Assembly: GCA_964549615.1 (NCBI GenBank)
Contig: CAZJVP010000104.1
Coordinates: 57,919 to 121,918, forward strand
DNA: 64,000 bases
Source: CAYVLA01 sp964549615 [NCBI: uncultured Thermococci archaeon]
GTDB taxonomy: Archaea; CAYQAE01; CAYVLA01
Reading direction: 5' to 3'
Positions 32,719 to 41,871 of the stretch are shown here, in pieces (position 1 is the stretch's first letter; every line of letters starts with the position of its first letter). The position numbers and the translations under genes are program-made. Under the pieces are notes generated by a model. The model had not been told where the DNA came from. It ran no database searches and saw only the letters and a list, made by a program, of their open reading frames with translations.

Positions 32719-33717
32719 ATGAAGCCACGCGTGCTGATGGCGGTCGATCCCAAGCTCAGGGACGAGATCTTCAGCCAAGATGCCTTGCGAAGACTGGAGT
32801 CCTTCTCGTCCGCAACCTACCATCCCGGCCCGGGCAGCATGACAGCCGAGGAGCTAGCAAGGAGGATTCCGCGCTTTGAGGGCCTGATCACCTGTTGGGG
32901 TTCGCCCAGGATAACCCCCGAGATCGTGGCGAAGGCGAAGAGACTGCGGATCATCTCGCACTCTGCCGGCAGCGTCAGGCCGTATGTGTGTGATGAGGTT
33001 TTCATGAAGGGGATCTGCGTCACCAACGCATCCTCGGCGATCGCGGTCTCGGTTGCTGAGACCACGATTGGGCTTATCATTGCCTCCCTGAGGCATCTCT
33101 TCGAATACGATGATCACCTGCGCAGCGGTCGTGAGGAGAAGCCAGACTTCGGGGCATCCCATGAGCTGACCGGTCGCACCGTGGGGATCATCGGCATGGG
33201 CGAAGTCGGGAGGAGGGTGATGGCGTTCCTCAAGCCATTCTCATGCAGAATCCTGGTTTACGACCCCTACAAGTCCGCGGCCGAGATCGAGGAGGCAGGG
33301 GGACTTCCCGCCCAGCTTGGGGACCTGATGTCTCAGTCGGAGATCGTGTCGATACACGCTCCAAACATACCATCGAACCGACGCATGATCAGCCGGGATC
33401 TCTTGGCGCGTCTGCGCGATGGCGCCGTATTGGTGAACACGGCGAGGGGGGAGTTGATAGACGAGGACGCCCTCATCGAGGAGGTCAGGTCTGGTAGGAT
33501 CAGCTGTGCCCTGGACGTTTTCGAGGCGAACGCCCGGGAGGTCGCCAGAAGATTGGCGGGGGCCGGCAATGTCATCATGACTCCCCATATCGCCGGGAAA
33601 GCGGTGGAGACCCGGCGCAGGCAGGGGGAGGTGGTGGTGGAAGACATGAGGCTGTTCTTCAGCGGGGGGACTCCGAGAAACATCGTTTCGAAGGAGATGC
33701 TGGAGTGGATGGCCTAG
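32719..33717 (+). CDS. D-isomer-specific 2-hydroxyacid dehydrogenase
   Basis: About 332 residues. NAD-binding GIIGMGEVGRRVMAFL with the following Asp (VYDPY) lies near residues 155-176. The catalytic Arg is expected in LVNTARGELIDEDAL, the Glu in LDVFE and the His in MTPHIAGKA. It should reduce or oxidise a 2-oxo/2-hydroxy acid such as glyoxylate, hydroxypyruvate or phosphoglycerate; no ACT domain is present, so serine-pathway SerA is not certain. ATG 32719 fits family N-termini (MKPRVLMAVDP). Confidence 0.88.
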   Translation: MKPRVLMAVDPKLRDEIFSQDALRRLESFSSATYHPGPGSMTAEELARRIPRFEGLITCWGSPRITPEIVAKAKRLRIISHSAGSVRPYVCDEVFMKGICVTNASSAIAVSVAETTIGLIIASLRHLFEYDDHLRSGREEKPDFGASHELTGRTVGIIGMGEVGRRVMAFLKPFSCRILVYDPYKSAAEIEEAGGLPAQLGDLMSQSEIVSIHAPNIPSNRRMISRDLLARLRDGAVLVNTARGELIDEDALIEEVRSGRISCALDVFEANAREVARRLAGAGNVIMTPHIAGKAVETRRRQGEVVVEDMRLFFSGGTPRNIVSKEMLEWMA

Positions 33718-33790
33718 GCTCCAGTGCGGGCGGTTGGGGTTCATCTGGGTCGAGCCTGCTTGTTTAGCCCGGCTTCCTGCGGCTGGGCGT

Positions 33791-34633
33791 TCATCTCGCG
33801 GGCACCCCTCGTTGGCCAAGACGCGACCACAGCCTCTTTCCCATCAGTGCCAAGACCAGGCTGACGCAGGACACGATGACGATCGGGGGTCCAGGGTCAA
33901 GATCGTACAGCACGGAGAGGGACAGCCCGATCGTCACAAGCACCATGCCGACTACGACGGCGAGGCCCATCATGCGCTTCATGTCGTGCGTGAACAGGCC
34001 GCTGATCGTCGCTGGGATGGTGAGGAGCGCTATGGCGAGGACCACGCCGACGACCCTCAACAGCAGGACCACCGTCAAAGCGATCAGAACCAGGAGAAGC
34101 AAATACAGGCTCCCGGTCGGGATCCCCGAAATCTTCGCGAATTCCTCGTCAAATGTGATGGCGAGCAGCTGCTTGTACATGCACACAACGACGAGGACGA
34201 TTGCGATAGTGAGGCCGACCATGAAAAGGAGGTCCCGAGAGCCCACGAGAACGATGCTGCCGAAGAGGATCGTCATCGGATCGGGCACGATGCCCGGAGC
34301 CTTTGTGATGAAGAGGATTCCCAGCGCCATGCCCATCACCCAGAGCACGCCTATGGTGGAGTCCTCCCTCAGGCGGGTCTTCATGCTGGTGATGCCAAGG
34401 GTGACGGCGGTGCCGACCGCGAAGAGCACTGCCCCGAGGATGGGCTCGAACCCCAGCAGGTAAGCGAGGCCTATGCCGCCGAAGCAGGTGTGGGCGATTC
34501 CTCCGCTGATGAAGACCAACCGCTTGACGACGACGTAGGTGCCGATGATGCCGCAAGCGACGCTGGCTAGGAGTCCGGCGATGAACATGTTCCGGATGAA
34601 AGCGAACTCGGCCAACGGTCCAAGGAGGCTCAT
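33791..34633 (-). CDS. Metal ABC transporter permease (ZnuB/MntB type)
   Basis: About 280 residues with eight or so helices. LVFISGGIAHTCFGGIGLAY is the family's coupling/substrate region. ATG 34633 overlaps the stop of the ATPase gene (ATGA). Third gene of a minus-strand binding protein-ATPase-permease set for Zn2+ or Mn2+ uptake. The 74 bases after its stop to the dehydrogenase gene hold nothing evident. Confidence 0.88.
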   Translation of the reverse strand: MSLLGPLAEFAFIRNMFIAGLLASVACGIIGTYVVVKRLVFISGGIAHTCFGGIGLAYLLGFEPILGAVLFAVGTAVTLGITSMKTRLREDSTIGVLWVMGMALGILFITKAPGIVPDPMTILFGSIVLVGSRDLLFMVGLTIAIVLVVVCMYKQLLAITFDEEFAKISGIPTGSLYLLLLVLIALTVVLLLRVVGVVLAIALLTIPATISGLFTHDMKRMMGLAVVVGMVLVTIGLSLSVLYDLDPGPPIVIVSCVSLVLALMGKRLWSRLGQRGVPAR

Positions 34634-35373
34634 TGGTGTTCCTCGAAGACTCGGTGCGGCAGGCCATGGGCTATCAGTTCCACTGGGCACTGGTAGGTTT
34701 CCTCGATGTCTTCCTTCGTCAGCTGTTTCTCATCGTGGATGATGAGGCGGCGATTGAGACAAGCGACCCTTCTCACGCGGGAGGAGACGACGCCGATATC
34801 GTGCGTGACGATGACGATCGTGATGTCCCTGTTGAGCTCTGCAAGAAGGTCGTAGAGATTCGTCTGAACCTTCATGTCGATGCCCGCTGTTGGCTCGTCC
34901 AGTAGGAGTATCTGCGGCCTGACTGCCAGCGCCCTTGCGATGAAGACCCGTTGCCTCTGGCCACCCGACAGGTCGTTGATCTGTCGCTGACGGTAGTCGA
35001 GCATGTCGACGGCTCTGAGGGCCTCGGTCGCAATCTCCCTATCCTCCTTGGAGTAGCCGGGCATCCCCCCGCGGTTGGAAAGGCGCCCCATGAGCACGAT
35101 GTCCCACACGCTTATGGGGAAGTCCTTGTCGTACCGGGCGTGCTGGGGAACGTACCCGATCTTGCCCCTGGCCTTGGCCGGCGGCTGGCCCAGCACCGTC
35201 ACCTTGCCCCTCCAAGGAGCCACTAGCCCCAAGGCCGTCTTGAGGAGCGTGGTTTTCCCGCCACCGTTCGGCCCAAGGATGGCCAGGTAGTCTCCGCGAA
35301 GAACGGACAGGTTGATGGCTTCAAGGACCGGGACATGGTCGTACCGGACCCACACATCCTCGAACCGGATCAC
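34630..35373 (-). CDS. Metal ABC transporter ATP-binding protein (ZnuC/MntA type)
   Basis: Walker A GPNGGGKTTL, signature LSGGQRQR, Walker B ILLLDEP and the H-loop VTHD are intact. GTG 35373 (MIRFEDVWVRYD) gives the usual ~247 residues. The frame is open to an ATG at 35472, but a TATA box at 35452-35462 overlaps those first codons, which argues against it. Energises the permease encoded downstream. Confidence 0.9.
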   Translation of the reverse strand: MIRFEDVWVRYDHVPVLEAINLSVLRGDYLAILGPNGGGKTTLLKTALGLVAPWRGKVTVLGQPPAKARGKIGYVPQHARYDKDFPISVWDIVLMGRLSNRGGMPGYSKEDREIATEALRAVDMLDYRQRQINDLSGGQRQRVFIARALAVRPQILLLDEPTAGIDMKVQTNLYDLLAELNRDITIVIVTHDIGVVSSRVRRVACLNRRLIIHDEKQLTKEDIEETYQCPVELIAHGLPHRVFEEHQ

Positions 35374-35451
35374 TTCTTCGGGCTGAATACGGGTTCCCTC
35401 CCCAGATGGCGCGTGAAGCTGCCGCCTTTCTGAAATGGGTGGCCGCAGAAG

Positions 35452-35462
35452 CTTATTAAAGT
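35452..35462 (-). promoter_or_regulatory. TATA box within the metal ABC operon, before the ATPase gene
   Basis: The minus strand reads ACTTTAATAAG. The expected transcript starts near 35428, giving a leader of about 55 bases before GTG 35373. It may let the ATPase and permease genes be expressed apart from the binding protein. Confidence 0.45.
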
Positions 35463-35477
35463 GCCGCCGCACGCCAT

Positions 35478-36365
35478 TTAGTTGGCGGTTTTGGTTGCGA
35501 GTCCTTGGGCAAGCTTCGCCGCTACGTCCCTGAGGTTTTCGATGTAGTTCTCGGCCAAAGGGTCAACGGACACCACGGTGCCTCCGATCTCCTCGGCGAT
35601 GGTCTTGGCGCTCGATGAATCGAACTGCGGCGAGACGAACACGACCCGGATTCCGTTCTCCTTGGCCTGCTTCACCAGGGCGAGGATGCCGGTCGGGCCC
35701 GGCCGCTTGCCGGCCTCCTCAACCGCCAGCTCTTGGATTGCGTAATCTCTGGCGAAATATGCCCATGCCGGGTGATACACGAGGAACGAACAGCCCTCCT
35801 TTCCGCTGAAAAGCTGCCTTAGCTCCAAGTCGAGTTGGTCAAGGCGCGATAGGTAGGCGTCGCGCCTTTCCGTGTAGTAGCCCTCGTTTTCCCTGTCGAT
35901 CTCCACTAGGCCGTCGCACATGTTCCTCACCATCTGCTTGGCGTTCGTTGGCGAGAGCCAGATGTGTGGGTCTTTGCCTCCCTCGTGTTCGCCTCCCTCG
36001 ATGAGATCTATGCCCTTGGAGCAGTCCACGACTCTTAGGGCTTTGTTCTGCGCCGTGATCTCGTCCATGTGGGCGATCTCGAATTCGACTCCGCTGCCGA
36101 CCTTGAAGTAGATGCTGGCTTGCGCAACGGCGGCCATCTGCCCCGGCGTCGGGGAGTAGGTGTGCGGGTTTGCGTTCGGCGGGACCATCACGGTAACCCT
36201 TATCCTGTCGCCCCCGATGGCTTCGACCATCTCCTTCTGGGGCAGGATCGTCACGATCACGCCGATCTTGTCCTCGTCGGCCTTGCGGATGCAGCCGTGG
36301 AGGATGGTCGCTAGAACGAGCGCGGCAAGGATCACGATGAGTTCGACGCGAGGCCTTGCCCTCAC
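35478..36365 (-). CDS. Metal ABC transporter substrate-binding lipoprotein (ZnuA/MntC type)
   Basis: About 295 residues. An N-terminal hydrophobic helix ending ATILHGC is a lipobox. Metal-ligand His residues are in NPHTYSPTPGQ, KDPHIWLSP and VYHPAWAYFA, with the final acid in VSVDPLAEN. A short His/Glu-rich loop (GGEHEGGKDPH) is typical of zinc binders. GTG 36365 is chosen because a TATA box at 36387-36397 lies about 27 bases upstream and the signal helix follows at once. Confidence 0.88.
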   Translation of the reverse strand: MRARPRVELIVILAALVLATILHGCIRKADEDKIGVIVTILPQKEMVEAIGGDRIRVTVMVPPNANPHTYSPTPGQMAAVAQASIYFKVGSGVEFEIAHMDEITAQNKALRVVDCSKGIDLIEGGEHEGGKDPHIWLSPTNAKQMVRNMCDGLVEIDRENEGYYTERRDAYLSRLDQLDLELRQLFSGKEGCSFLVYHPAWAYFARDYAIQELAVEEAGKRPGPTGILALVKQAKENGIRVVFVSPQFDSSSAKTIAEEIGGTVVSVDPLAENYIENLRDVAAKLAQGLATKTAN

Positions 36366-36386
36366 GGTAGCCGGTCTGTGTTCTCG

Positions 36387-36397
36387 GGTTAAATGTC
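36387..36397 (-). promoter_or_regulatory. TATA box of the metal ABC operon
   Basis: The minus strand reads GACATTTAACC, about 27 bases before GTG 36365. It predicts a leaderless mRNA. No palindrome suggestive of a metal-responsive repressor is evident close by. Confidence 0.5.
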
Positions 36398-36502
36398 TTC
36401 GTACAATGGGCAGCTTGGACTGATCGTTGGCACCGGCAGTGCCTTTCTGGCAGATGGCAGATGGGCTACATTTTTCTCCCAAGTAGTCGGGCTCTGCGCG
36501 GC

Positions 36503-37624
36503 TTGAACTCCAAGGAGAGGGTGCTTGCCGCCCTCGAGAGACAGGAGCCCGACAGGGTGCCGACGGGGGAGTTTGCAACGGACTACCCCGTGATAGAGGC
36601 CGCGCTGGGACGGAGGACGTACTGGAGGGCCAAGATCAGGGAGACGAAAGCCCTCTGGCAGGGGAAGAGGGACCAGGTCGTGGAGAGCCAGAAGCGGGAC
36701 ATAGTCGAGTTCACCAGGAAGATGGGTCTGGACATGGTCCCGGTGATGCTGGTCCCGAGCAAGGACAAGGTGTTCGAGAAGCCGAAGCCGATCGGACCCA
36801 ACATGTGGCGTGACAAGGAGGGAAATGTGTATAGGCTTGCCGAGGGAAGCCAGAACCTTCTGTGCGTAAAGAGGGCGGATGAGGGACGGGAGTACACGGT
36901 GGACGACTTCACCTACGAGAAGCCCGAGGTCGATGAAAGCGAGCTCGAGCTCGTCAGGCACGTGGTGGCTGAGCTCGGCGATACGCATTTCATCTTTGCA
37001 AGGAGTTCGGATGGGTCAATAGCCTTGCCCGGCGGCTTGCTGAATGGCATCAAACTCTGCGTTACGAAGCCCGATGTGGTCAAGAAGGCCGTGGAGGTCA
37101 ACCTAAAGCACGCCATCGCCCTGGACAAGGTTTTCGCTAGGGAAGGCGTCGACGCCCTGGCTCCGGGGGCTGACTATGGCTACAATAAGGGCACATTCCT
37201 CAAACCGGAGCTCATCGAGAAACTGTTCTTCCCGGCGATGAGGAGACAGTGCGAGGCGGCCCATGCCATGGGCCTGAAGGTAATGAAGCACTCCTGCGGC
37301 AACAACTGGCCCATCATGGACCTCTTCGTGCGGGCCGGCTACGACGCATACCAGTCGATTCAGCCCACGGCCGGGATGGAGATCGGGAGGCTTAAGGACC
37401 TGTACGGCGATCGCATTGCGCTCTGGGGAGGGGTATCGTGCGAGAGGCTGGCCGGGGGAACTCCGTCGGAGATAAAAGCCCTAACCCGGCATGCGATCGA
37501 AAAGGCCGCGCCGGGCGGCGGTTTCATATGCGCCTCGAGCCACTCGCTACTGGTGGGGACGAAGTTCGAGAACTACTGCGCCATGCTCGAAGAGATAGTC
37601 CGCTTGGGCAACTACCCGCATTAA
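36503..37624 (+). CDS. Uroporphyrinogen decarboxylase-like protein (MtaA/COG0407 type)
   Basis: About 373 residues. N-terminal LNSKERVLAALERQEPDRVP is typical of URO-D-like methyltransferases. A zinc-site candidate is MKHSCGNNW (about residues 271-279), and ICASSHSLLVGT lies near the end. Members either move methyl groups from corrinoid proteins or have unknown roles; haem synthesis is unlikely. TTG 36503 places the start at the family N-terminus; ATG 36461 would add 14 residues. No corrinoid protein gene is adjacent. Confidence 0.75.
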   Translation: MNSKERVLAALERQEPDRVPTGEFATDYPVIEAALGRRTYWRAKIRETKALWQGKRDQVVESQKRDIVEFTRKMGLDMVPVMLVPSKDKVFEKPKPIGPNMWRDKEGNVYRLAEGSQNLLCVKRADEGREYTVDDFTYEKPEVDESELELVRHVVAELGDTHFIFARSSDGSIALPGGLLNGIKLCVTKPDVVKKAVEVNLKHAIALDKVFAREGVDALAPGADYGYNKGTFLKPELIEKLFFPAMRRQCEAAHAMGLKVMKHSCGNNWPIMDLFVRAGYDAYQSIQPTAGMEIGRLKDLYGDRIALWGGVSCERLAGGTPSEIKALTRHAIEKAAPGGGFICASSHSLLVGTKFENYCAMLEEIVRLGNYPH

Positions 37625-37664
37625 TCTTTATCAGGCCCGGGTCCGCCGGGGCTCGGGGTCGCGG

Positions 37665-38432
37665 ATGGACGGAATGCCTCGCGTGGCATTGGCTGTCATC
37701 GGGCTTTCGCTCGTCACCCTTCCATTGGGCATTGCCTTGTCGGAGGCCTACCCGGCCCTGTTCTTGCTCATCTCCGCGTTCTGGCTCGTGTCGCCCATCC
37801 TCTTCACGGAAAACAGGCCCCTCTTCAACCTGTGTCTGGCTCACAGCACCTTTTTCGTGATCCTCTACACGAGGGCCTTGGCAACGTCCACGGTCAGGCT
37901 CCTGGGGCCGTCTATGCCACTCGGATACCACCTCGAACAGGCTGCTGCCTTGGCGGTTCTGATCTTGCTGGCTCGGCGATTCTTCACCCTTGGGATGATC
38001 AGGATGACGCGGCAGGGAATCGGCAGAGCGATGGTGCTCGGGTTGTGCATTGGGCTGCCATTCGGGGTAGTGGATCACCTCTCCGGCGAGCGGATCGTCC
38101 CGATGCCTGACTTGGGCTTTCCAGCATCCTTGCTCTGGATAGCCAGCCTCTCGCTGCTGGTGGGCATGGTCGAGGAGGTGCTTTTCCGGGGGGTGTTCTA
38201 TCGATCCGCCAAGAACATCGTCGGGCCGCGTGCCGCATCGCTGTTCCAGGGCCTGCTTTTCTGCCTCGTCCATTATCCGAATCCGGCATCAGCCCTGGCC
38301 GCAGCGCTGCTTTTCGGGGTAATCATGGTCTTCCTGGTCGAGAGGACGGGAAACATCTTCGGGCCGATCGTGGCACATTTCTCGAACAACACCGTGTGGA
38401 TGCACCTCGCCTTCTACGGACTTTTCCCATAG
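37665..38432 (+). CDS. CPBP-family intramembrane metalloprotease (Rce1/CAAX-like)
   Basis: 255 residues, about eight helices. The three family motifs are present: EEVLFRGVFYR, FCLVHY and HFSNNTVW, giving the Glu, Arg, His and Asn metal-site residues. In archaea substrates are unknown; roles in protein maturation or self-immunity to peptides are known elsewhere. ATG 37665 follows a TATA-like TTAATCTTTATC at 37621-37632. Confidence 0.85.
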   Translation: MDGMPRVALAVIGLSLVTLPLGIALSEAYPALFLLISAFWLVSPILFTENRPLFNLCLAHSTFFVILYTRALATSTVRLLGPSMPLGYHLEQAAALAVLILLARRFFTLGMIRMTRQGIGRAMVLGLCIGLPFGVVDHLSGERIVPMPDLGFPASLLWIASLSLLVGMVEEVLFRGVFYRSAKNIVGPRAASLFQGLLFCLVHYPNPASALAAALLFGVIMVFLVERTGNIFGPIVAHFSNNTVWMHLAFYGLFP

Positions 38433-38460
38433 GCGCAGTTCGTGGACGGCCGTTCTGGCA

Positions 38461-39861
38461 TCATTCCTGCCCCGCCTCCGGTCCCCACCAGTCCTTTCTC
38501 AAGAGCGTCTTGCCGTCTGAAAACCCATCCTCCCTCTTGGCCAGGTGCTTGACCATGCGGTTTCGCCAGAAGAGGAGCCGCTTCCTGTACCTGGGGTTCG
38601 CCGAGAGGTCATGGAGCTCGTTTCGGTCGTTCACAAGGTCGAACAGCTCCTCCCTACCCGACATGGGGAAGTAGATGTACTTCTGTTTACCGTCCGTGAG
38701 GTAGTGCATGGCTTCATCCGGCGAGTAGCAGGGGCTGTGCTCGCCGTGGAGATACGACCGCCATGGCTTTCCCCTCACTGCCTCAAACACGCTTCTCCCT
38801 GTCACGGAGGACGGCACGGGAATCTTCGCGGCCTCGAGTATGGTGGGCATGACGTCCTGTAGCCCCACAACCTGGTGGAAGACCCCTCTCGGAAGGTCCA
38901 GTTGCTTGGGGTACCTCAGGACGAAGGGTATCCGCGCCGATCCCTCGTAGGCGTAGGTCTTCCGATGTAGGTAGTGATCGCCCATCATGTCGCCGTGGTC
39001 CGAGACGAAGATGATCAGGGTATCGTCGAGCAGGTTGATGCGACGTAGCTTCTGCATGAGCCTCCCAAGCTCGTAGTCGACATGGGTGCAGCTTGCCATG
39101 TATGCCGCGCGCATCCGGTGGCTCTGCTCTGGCTTCAGCCTGCCCCGCCACGCCGTAGGATCGTGCGGGCCTGGGACGTTGTTCCTCTCCGCCCAGTCCC
39201 CGATCGGTATCTCCGGGAGCTGCCTGTTGATGTACATGTCCCAGAAGTACCGAGGCGGGTCATACGGTGAATGAGGCCTGAGATGGGATGCCCAGATGAA
39301 GAAGGGCCGGGTGGGGTCCCTCTTGACTATCTGCTCGATGGTTACGTCCGTCGTCCAGACCGTGGGATGGTATCTTTCCTCCAAGTGCTAGGGCCGGGCG
39401 TCCCAGGCGTTGGCATCAAGCCCATGGCCTCTCTCCTCTGCGTTCGGGCCGAGGTTTTCCTTGAGCCACTCAAGGTAGTCGTCGGCTCCCTCCCGAAGAT
39501 CATGGCAGATGACGTTGTGGAACCCGTAGAGCTTCCTCGCGGGATGGAGGTTGCGCCAGCCGACGTTGATGCAGTGATAGCCATTGTCCGCGAGGACTTG
39601 GGCGACGGTGTTGCGTTCATTCCACTCCGCCGTGGAGTAGCCCACAAGCCCGCATGCGTAGCTCGACTGCCCAGCGAGGAGGCACCGCCGGGCGCCGGTC
39701 GTTGAAGGGATCTCGGTGTAGGCATTGGGGAAGTAGGCACCCTGATTGATGAACGAATCGAGGTTGGGTGTCTCCACGACGGGATGTCCGGCCAGGCCTA
39801 TGTGGTCGCCGCGCTGCTGGTCGGTTGTGAAGAGCAGAATGTTCGGGCGACCGTGGCTCAT
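38461..39861 (-). pseudogene. Sulfatase-family gene interrupted by an in-frame amber codon
   Basis: From ATG 39861 the frame reads MSHGRPNILLFTTDQQRGDH, a normal sulfatase start, then reaches TAG at 39388-39390 (codon 158). It continues open for 308 codons with DTLIIFVSDHGDMMGDHYL and other family motifs. Homologues as I recall them read ...ARPWHL.., so TGG to TAG is the simplest change. The nucleophile region reads IPSTTGARRCLLAG: Thr stands where active sulfatases have Cys or Ser (C/S-x-P-x-R). So even the intact ancestor may not have been a formylglycine sulfatase. A TATA box lies near 39893-39905. Confidence 0.8.
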
Positions 39862-39943
39862 CAAGAACGCCGGGTCGCCTTGCCTGGGCCGGATTTTTAT
39901 AGATTTGGCTGGCAGACGTCTTCGGCCTCCCGCCCGGTATGAC

Positions 39944-39983
39944 GCTTGCCGGAGTCGCATTAAGCTTGCCCGAGTCGCATTAA
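39944..39983 (+). repeat. 20-bp tandem repeat duplicating a promoter element
   Basis: Two adjacent copies of GCTTGCC(G/C)GAGTCGCATTAA (39944-39963, 39964-39983) differ at one base. Each ends in CATTAA. The second copy extends into CATTAATATT, the likely TATA box for GTG 40011; the first copy is a weaker one 20 bases upstream. The repeat lies between the sulfatase and DUF998 promoters. Confidence 0.75.
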
Positions 39984-40010
39984 TATTGGAGGGTTGCCTG
40001 GGCGCAGGGC

Positions 40011-40619
40011 GTGGATGCTGACCGGTTGAGGAGGGCGTCGGGAATATGTAACCTAATCGCACCGGTCGTCGGCCTGTCGATGGTGGGCATTTCGGTCTCC
40101 ATGGCGCCCTGGTTTGACTGGAACCGGAACGCCCTCAGCGATCTCGGGGTGGGCAGCACTGCGAGGATATTCAACTCAGGGCTCATTGGGGCCGGAGTTG
40201 TGGGGTTAATCGGAGCGCCGGGCCTTGTGATCTCGGTGTTCAGGGGCAGATTGGTCAGGGTTGCCGGTGGGCTTTTCGCATCTGCTTGGATCTGGCTGGT
40301 CTGCATCGGCCTCTTTCCCGAGAACGTCGGAAGGATACACTTCATAGTCTCGGTGGCGTTTTTCGTCTCGCTGTCCCTATCGATGATGGCGATTGGGCTG
40401 GGCATGCTACGCTCGGAGGCCAAGGGGAATCGTCTGTACGGCGTGCTCGGTCTTGGGCTGGGCATCACGGCAGCAGTTGCTTGGACGTTGCCCCACGAGG
40501 GGGTGGCCATACCGGAAGCGATCTCGTCCGTGGCCGGTTCGGTCTGGATCGCCGGCCTTGGGGCCAGGTTGCTTCGCGCCCCCTGGTCGTATGCTCAAGA
40601 TCAGCCCGGCTCCTCCTGA
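40011..40619 (+). CDS. DUF998-type membrane protein
   Basis: About 202 residues with six hydrophobic segments; WFDWNRNALSDLGVG near residues 34-48 is characteristic of DUF998. Function unknown. GTG 40011 lies about 27 bases after the TATA box at 39979-39988, so a leaderless mRNA is likely. The 3' end overlaps the convergent kinase gene by 19 bases. Confidence 0.78.
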   Translation: MDADRLRRASGICNLIAPVVGLSMVGISVSMAPWFDWNRNALSDLGVGSTARIFNSGLIGAGVVGLIGAPGLVISVFRGRLVRVAGGLFASAWIWLVCIGLFPENVGRIHFIVSVAFFVSLSLSMMAIGLGMLRSEAKGNRLYGVLGLGLGITAAVAWTLPHEGVAIPEAISSVAGSVWIAGLGARLLRAPWSYAQDQPGSS

Positions 40620-41737
40620 GCCTGAAGGAGTCTCGTCTCGCCCGCGTCGCCGAGCCTGAGGTTGCCGACGATCACGCGATCCACCTCGGACGCACATGTC
40701 GTGAGAATCCTTATGGCCTCCTCGTCACAGTCGACGGAATCGATCACGCCAAGTTCGACGTACCTTTCGCCTCGGTGCAGGCCGACTATTGCCTGCTTCA
40801 TGTTGACGAGGTCGTTGCATGTTAGGTTGGACGACCTCAGGGGGTTCCCGTCCTGGGCAAGGCCGCGTCGTCTCGCCCGTCGGGCGAGATAGCCCTCGAC
40901 CGTCATTGACGCGAGGTCGTACTTGACTATCTTGGACTGTCTCAGAGCCGAAAGATACTGGCTAAGGCGAAAGGCCCGTCTTGCCTGTAGATCTTTCTTG
41001 CCGGCAGGGAGCGCAGGAAGGCGGACGATCTTGTTTCCCGTGCCCTTGAGGTAGGAAAGTTCTTCCTCGCGCTCAAGGATCACGACAAGGTCAGGCCGAA
41101 CCGCGGTAAGGATCTGTCTGGTCAGATACTCTCCGAGCGGCCCGGCGACCAGGCCGCACGTGTCTAGGATCGTTGTCTCGCCCATACGTTGAGCTTCCTG
41201 CACCATGAGGCGGGTTCCCTCGATCACCTCATCGATGCAGAACGCTGGCGAGGTGTCACCTGCGAAGTATCCTTGGACGAACTCAGCGTCCGTGAGCCTC
41301 AAGAGATGTCTCGAGGACCGGCCAAGCCCGATGACGGTGGGCGGCCCGATGCTGGACTGGCCTACGTCGGCATCGACGAGGTGAACCTCGCCCGCCGTCG
41401 AAAGGCATCTGTTGGCGATGAGGACGCACAGCGTGGACTTGCCCGTGTCCGATTGGCCTGCGACCATGACCTTTCCCAAGCCACGGGGGGGAAGGGAGTC
41501 GATGAATGCGGACCACTCGCTCGGGTATGCTGCCTCCACTGGCTCCAGTCGTCCTGTCCCTGCCAGTCGGATCTGGGAATCTTCCACGGCCTTCAAGTCG
41601 AAGGATTCCCAGATCTTGACTACGAGGGGCTCGTTTTCCTGCGAGAAGATGATTCCCCTACAGCATATGCTTCCCTTCTCGACCGCAAGCCTCAGGGGGC
41701 CCTTGGCGAGAAAGCGGCTTCCCTTGGCGAGGAACAC
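40601..41737 (-). CDS. Clp1/Grc3-family polynucleotide 5'-hydroxyl kinase
   Basis: The P-loop AGQSDTGKSTLCVLIAN lies near residues 92-108, with Walker B-like VHLVDADVGQSSIGPP after it. This matches archaeal Clp1-type kinases that phosphorylate RNA 5'-OH ends in RNA repair or processing. About 378 residues from GTG 41737, which lies about 28 bases from a TATA-like box at 41759-41769; TTG 41758 would add seven. The start region repeats FLAKG (FLAKGSRFLAKGPL). Confidence 0.85.
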   Translation of the reverse strand: MFLAKGSRFLAKGPLRLAVEKGSICCRGIIFSQENEPLVVKIWESFDLKAVEDSQIRLAGTGRLEPVEAAYPSEWSAFIDSLPPRGLGKVMVAGQSDTGKSTLCVLIANRCLSTAGEVHLVDADVGQSSIGPPTVIGLGRSSRHLLRLTDAEFVQGYFAGDTSPAFCIDEVIEGTRLMVQEAQRMGETTILDTCGLVAGPLGEYLTRQILTAVRPDLVVILEREEELSYLKGTGNKIVRLPALPAGKKDLQARRAFRLSQYLSALRQSKIVKYDLASMTVEGYLARRARRRGLAQDGNPLRSSNLTCNDLVNMKQAIVGLHRGERYVELGVIDSVDCDEEAIRILTTCASEVDRVIVGNLRLGDAGETRLLQAQEEPG

Positions 41738-41871
41738 GGCGATACAGAAAGACTCCAACTCTTAACTTTCCTCCAAGTTGCTGGGGTGGATCGGCTCTTC
41801 GCAGGCCGACGGCGGTCTACGCCTCGGAAAGGCATAAAAGACGGTGCCGCCCTTCCACCGACGGTGTTGGC

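Noticed and set aside
33734-34570. 278-codon plus-strand frame opposite the metal permease gene
   Set aside because: Its Asp/His/Gln-rich composition is typical of an antisense shadow of a hydrophobic GC-rich gene.
39388-39390. TAG in the sulfatase gene as a pyrrolysine codon
   Set aside because: Several other genes here end in TAG (for example those ending at 1556, 4001, 5730, 33717 and 42777), so TAG is an ordinary stop. No pyl genes are seen, and a Trp codon change explains the site.
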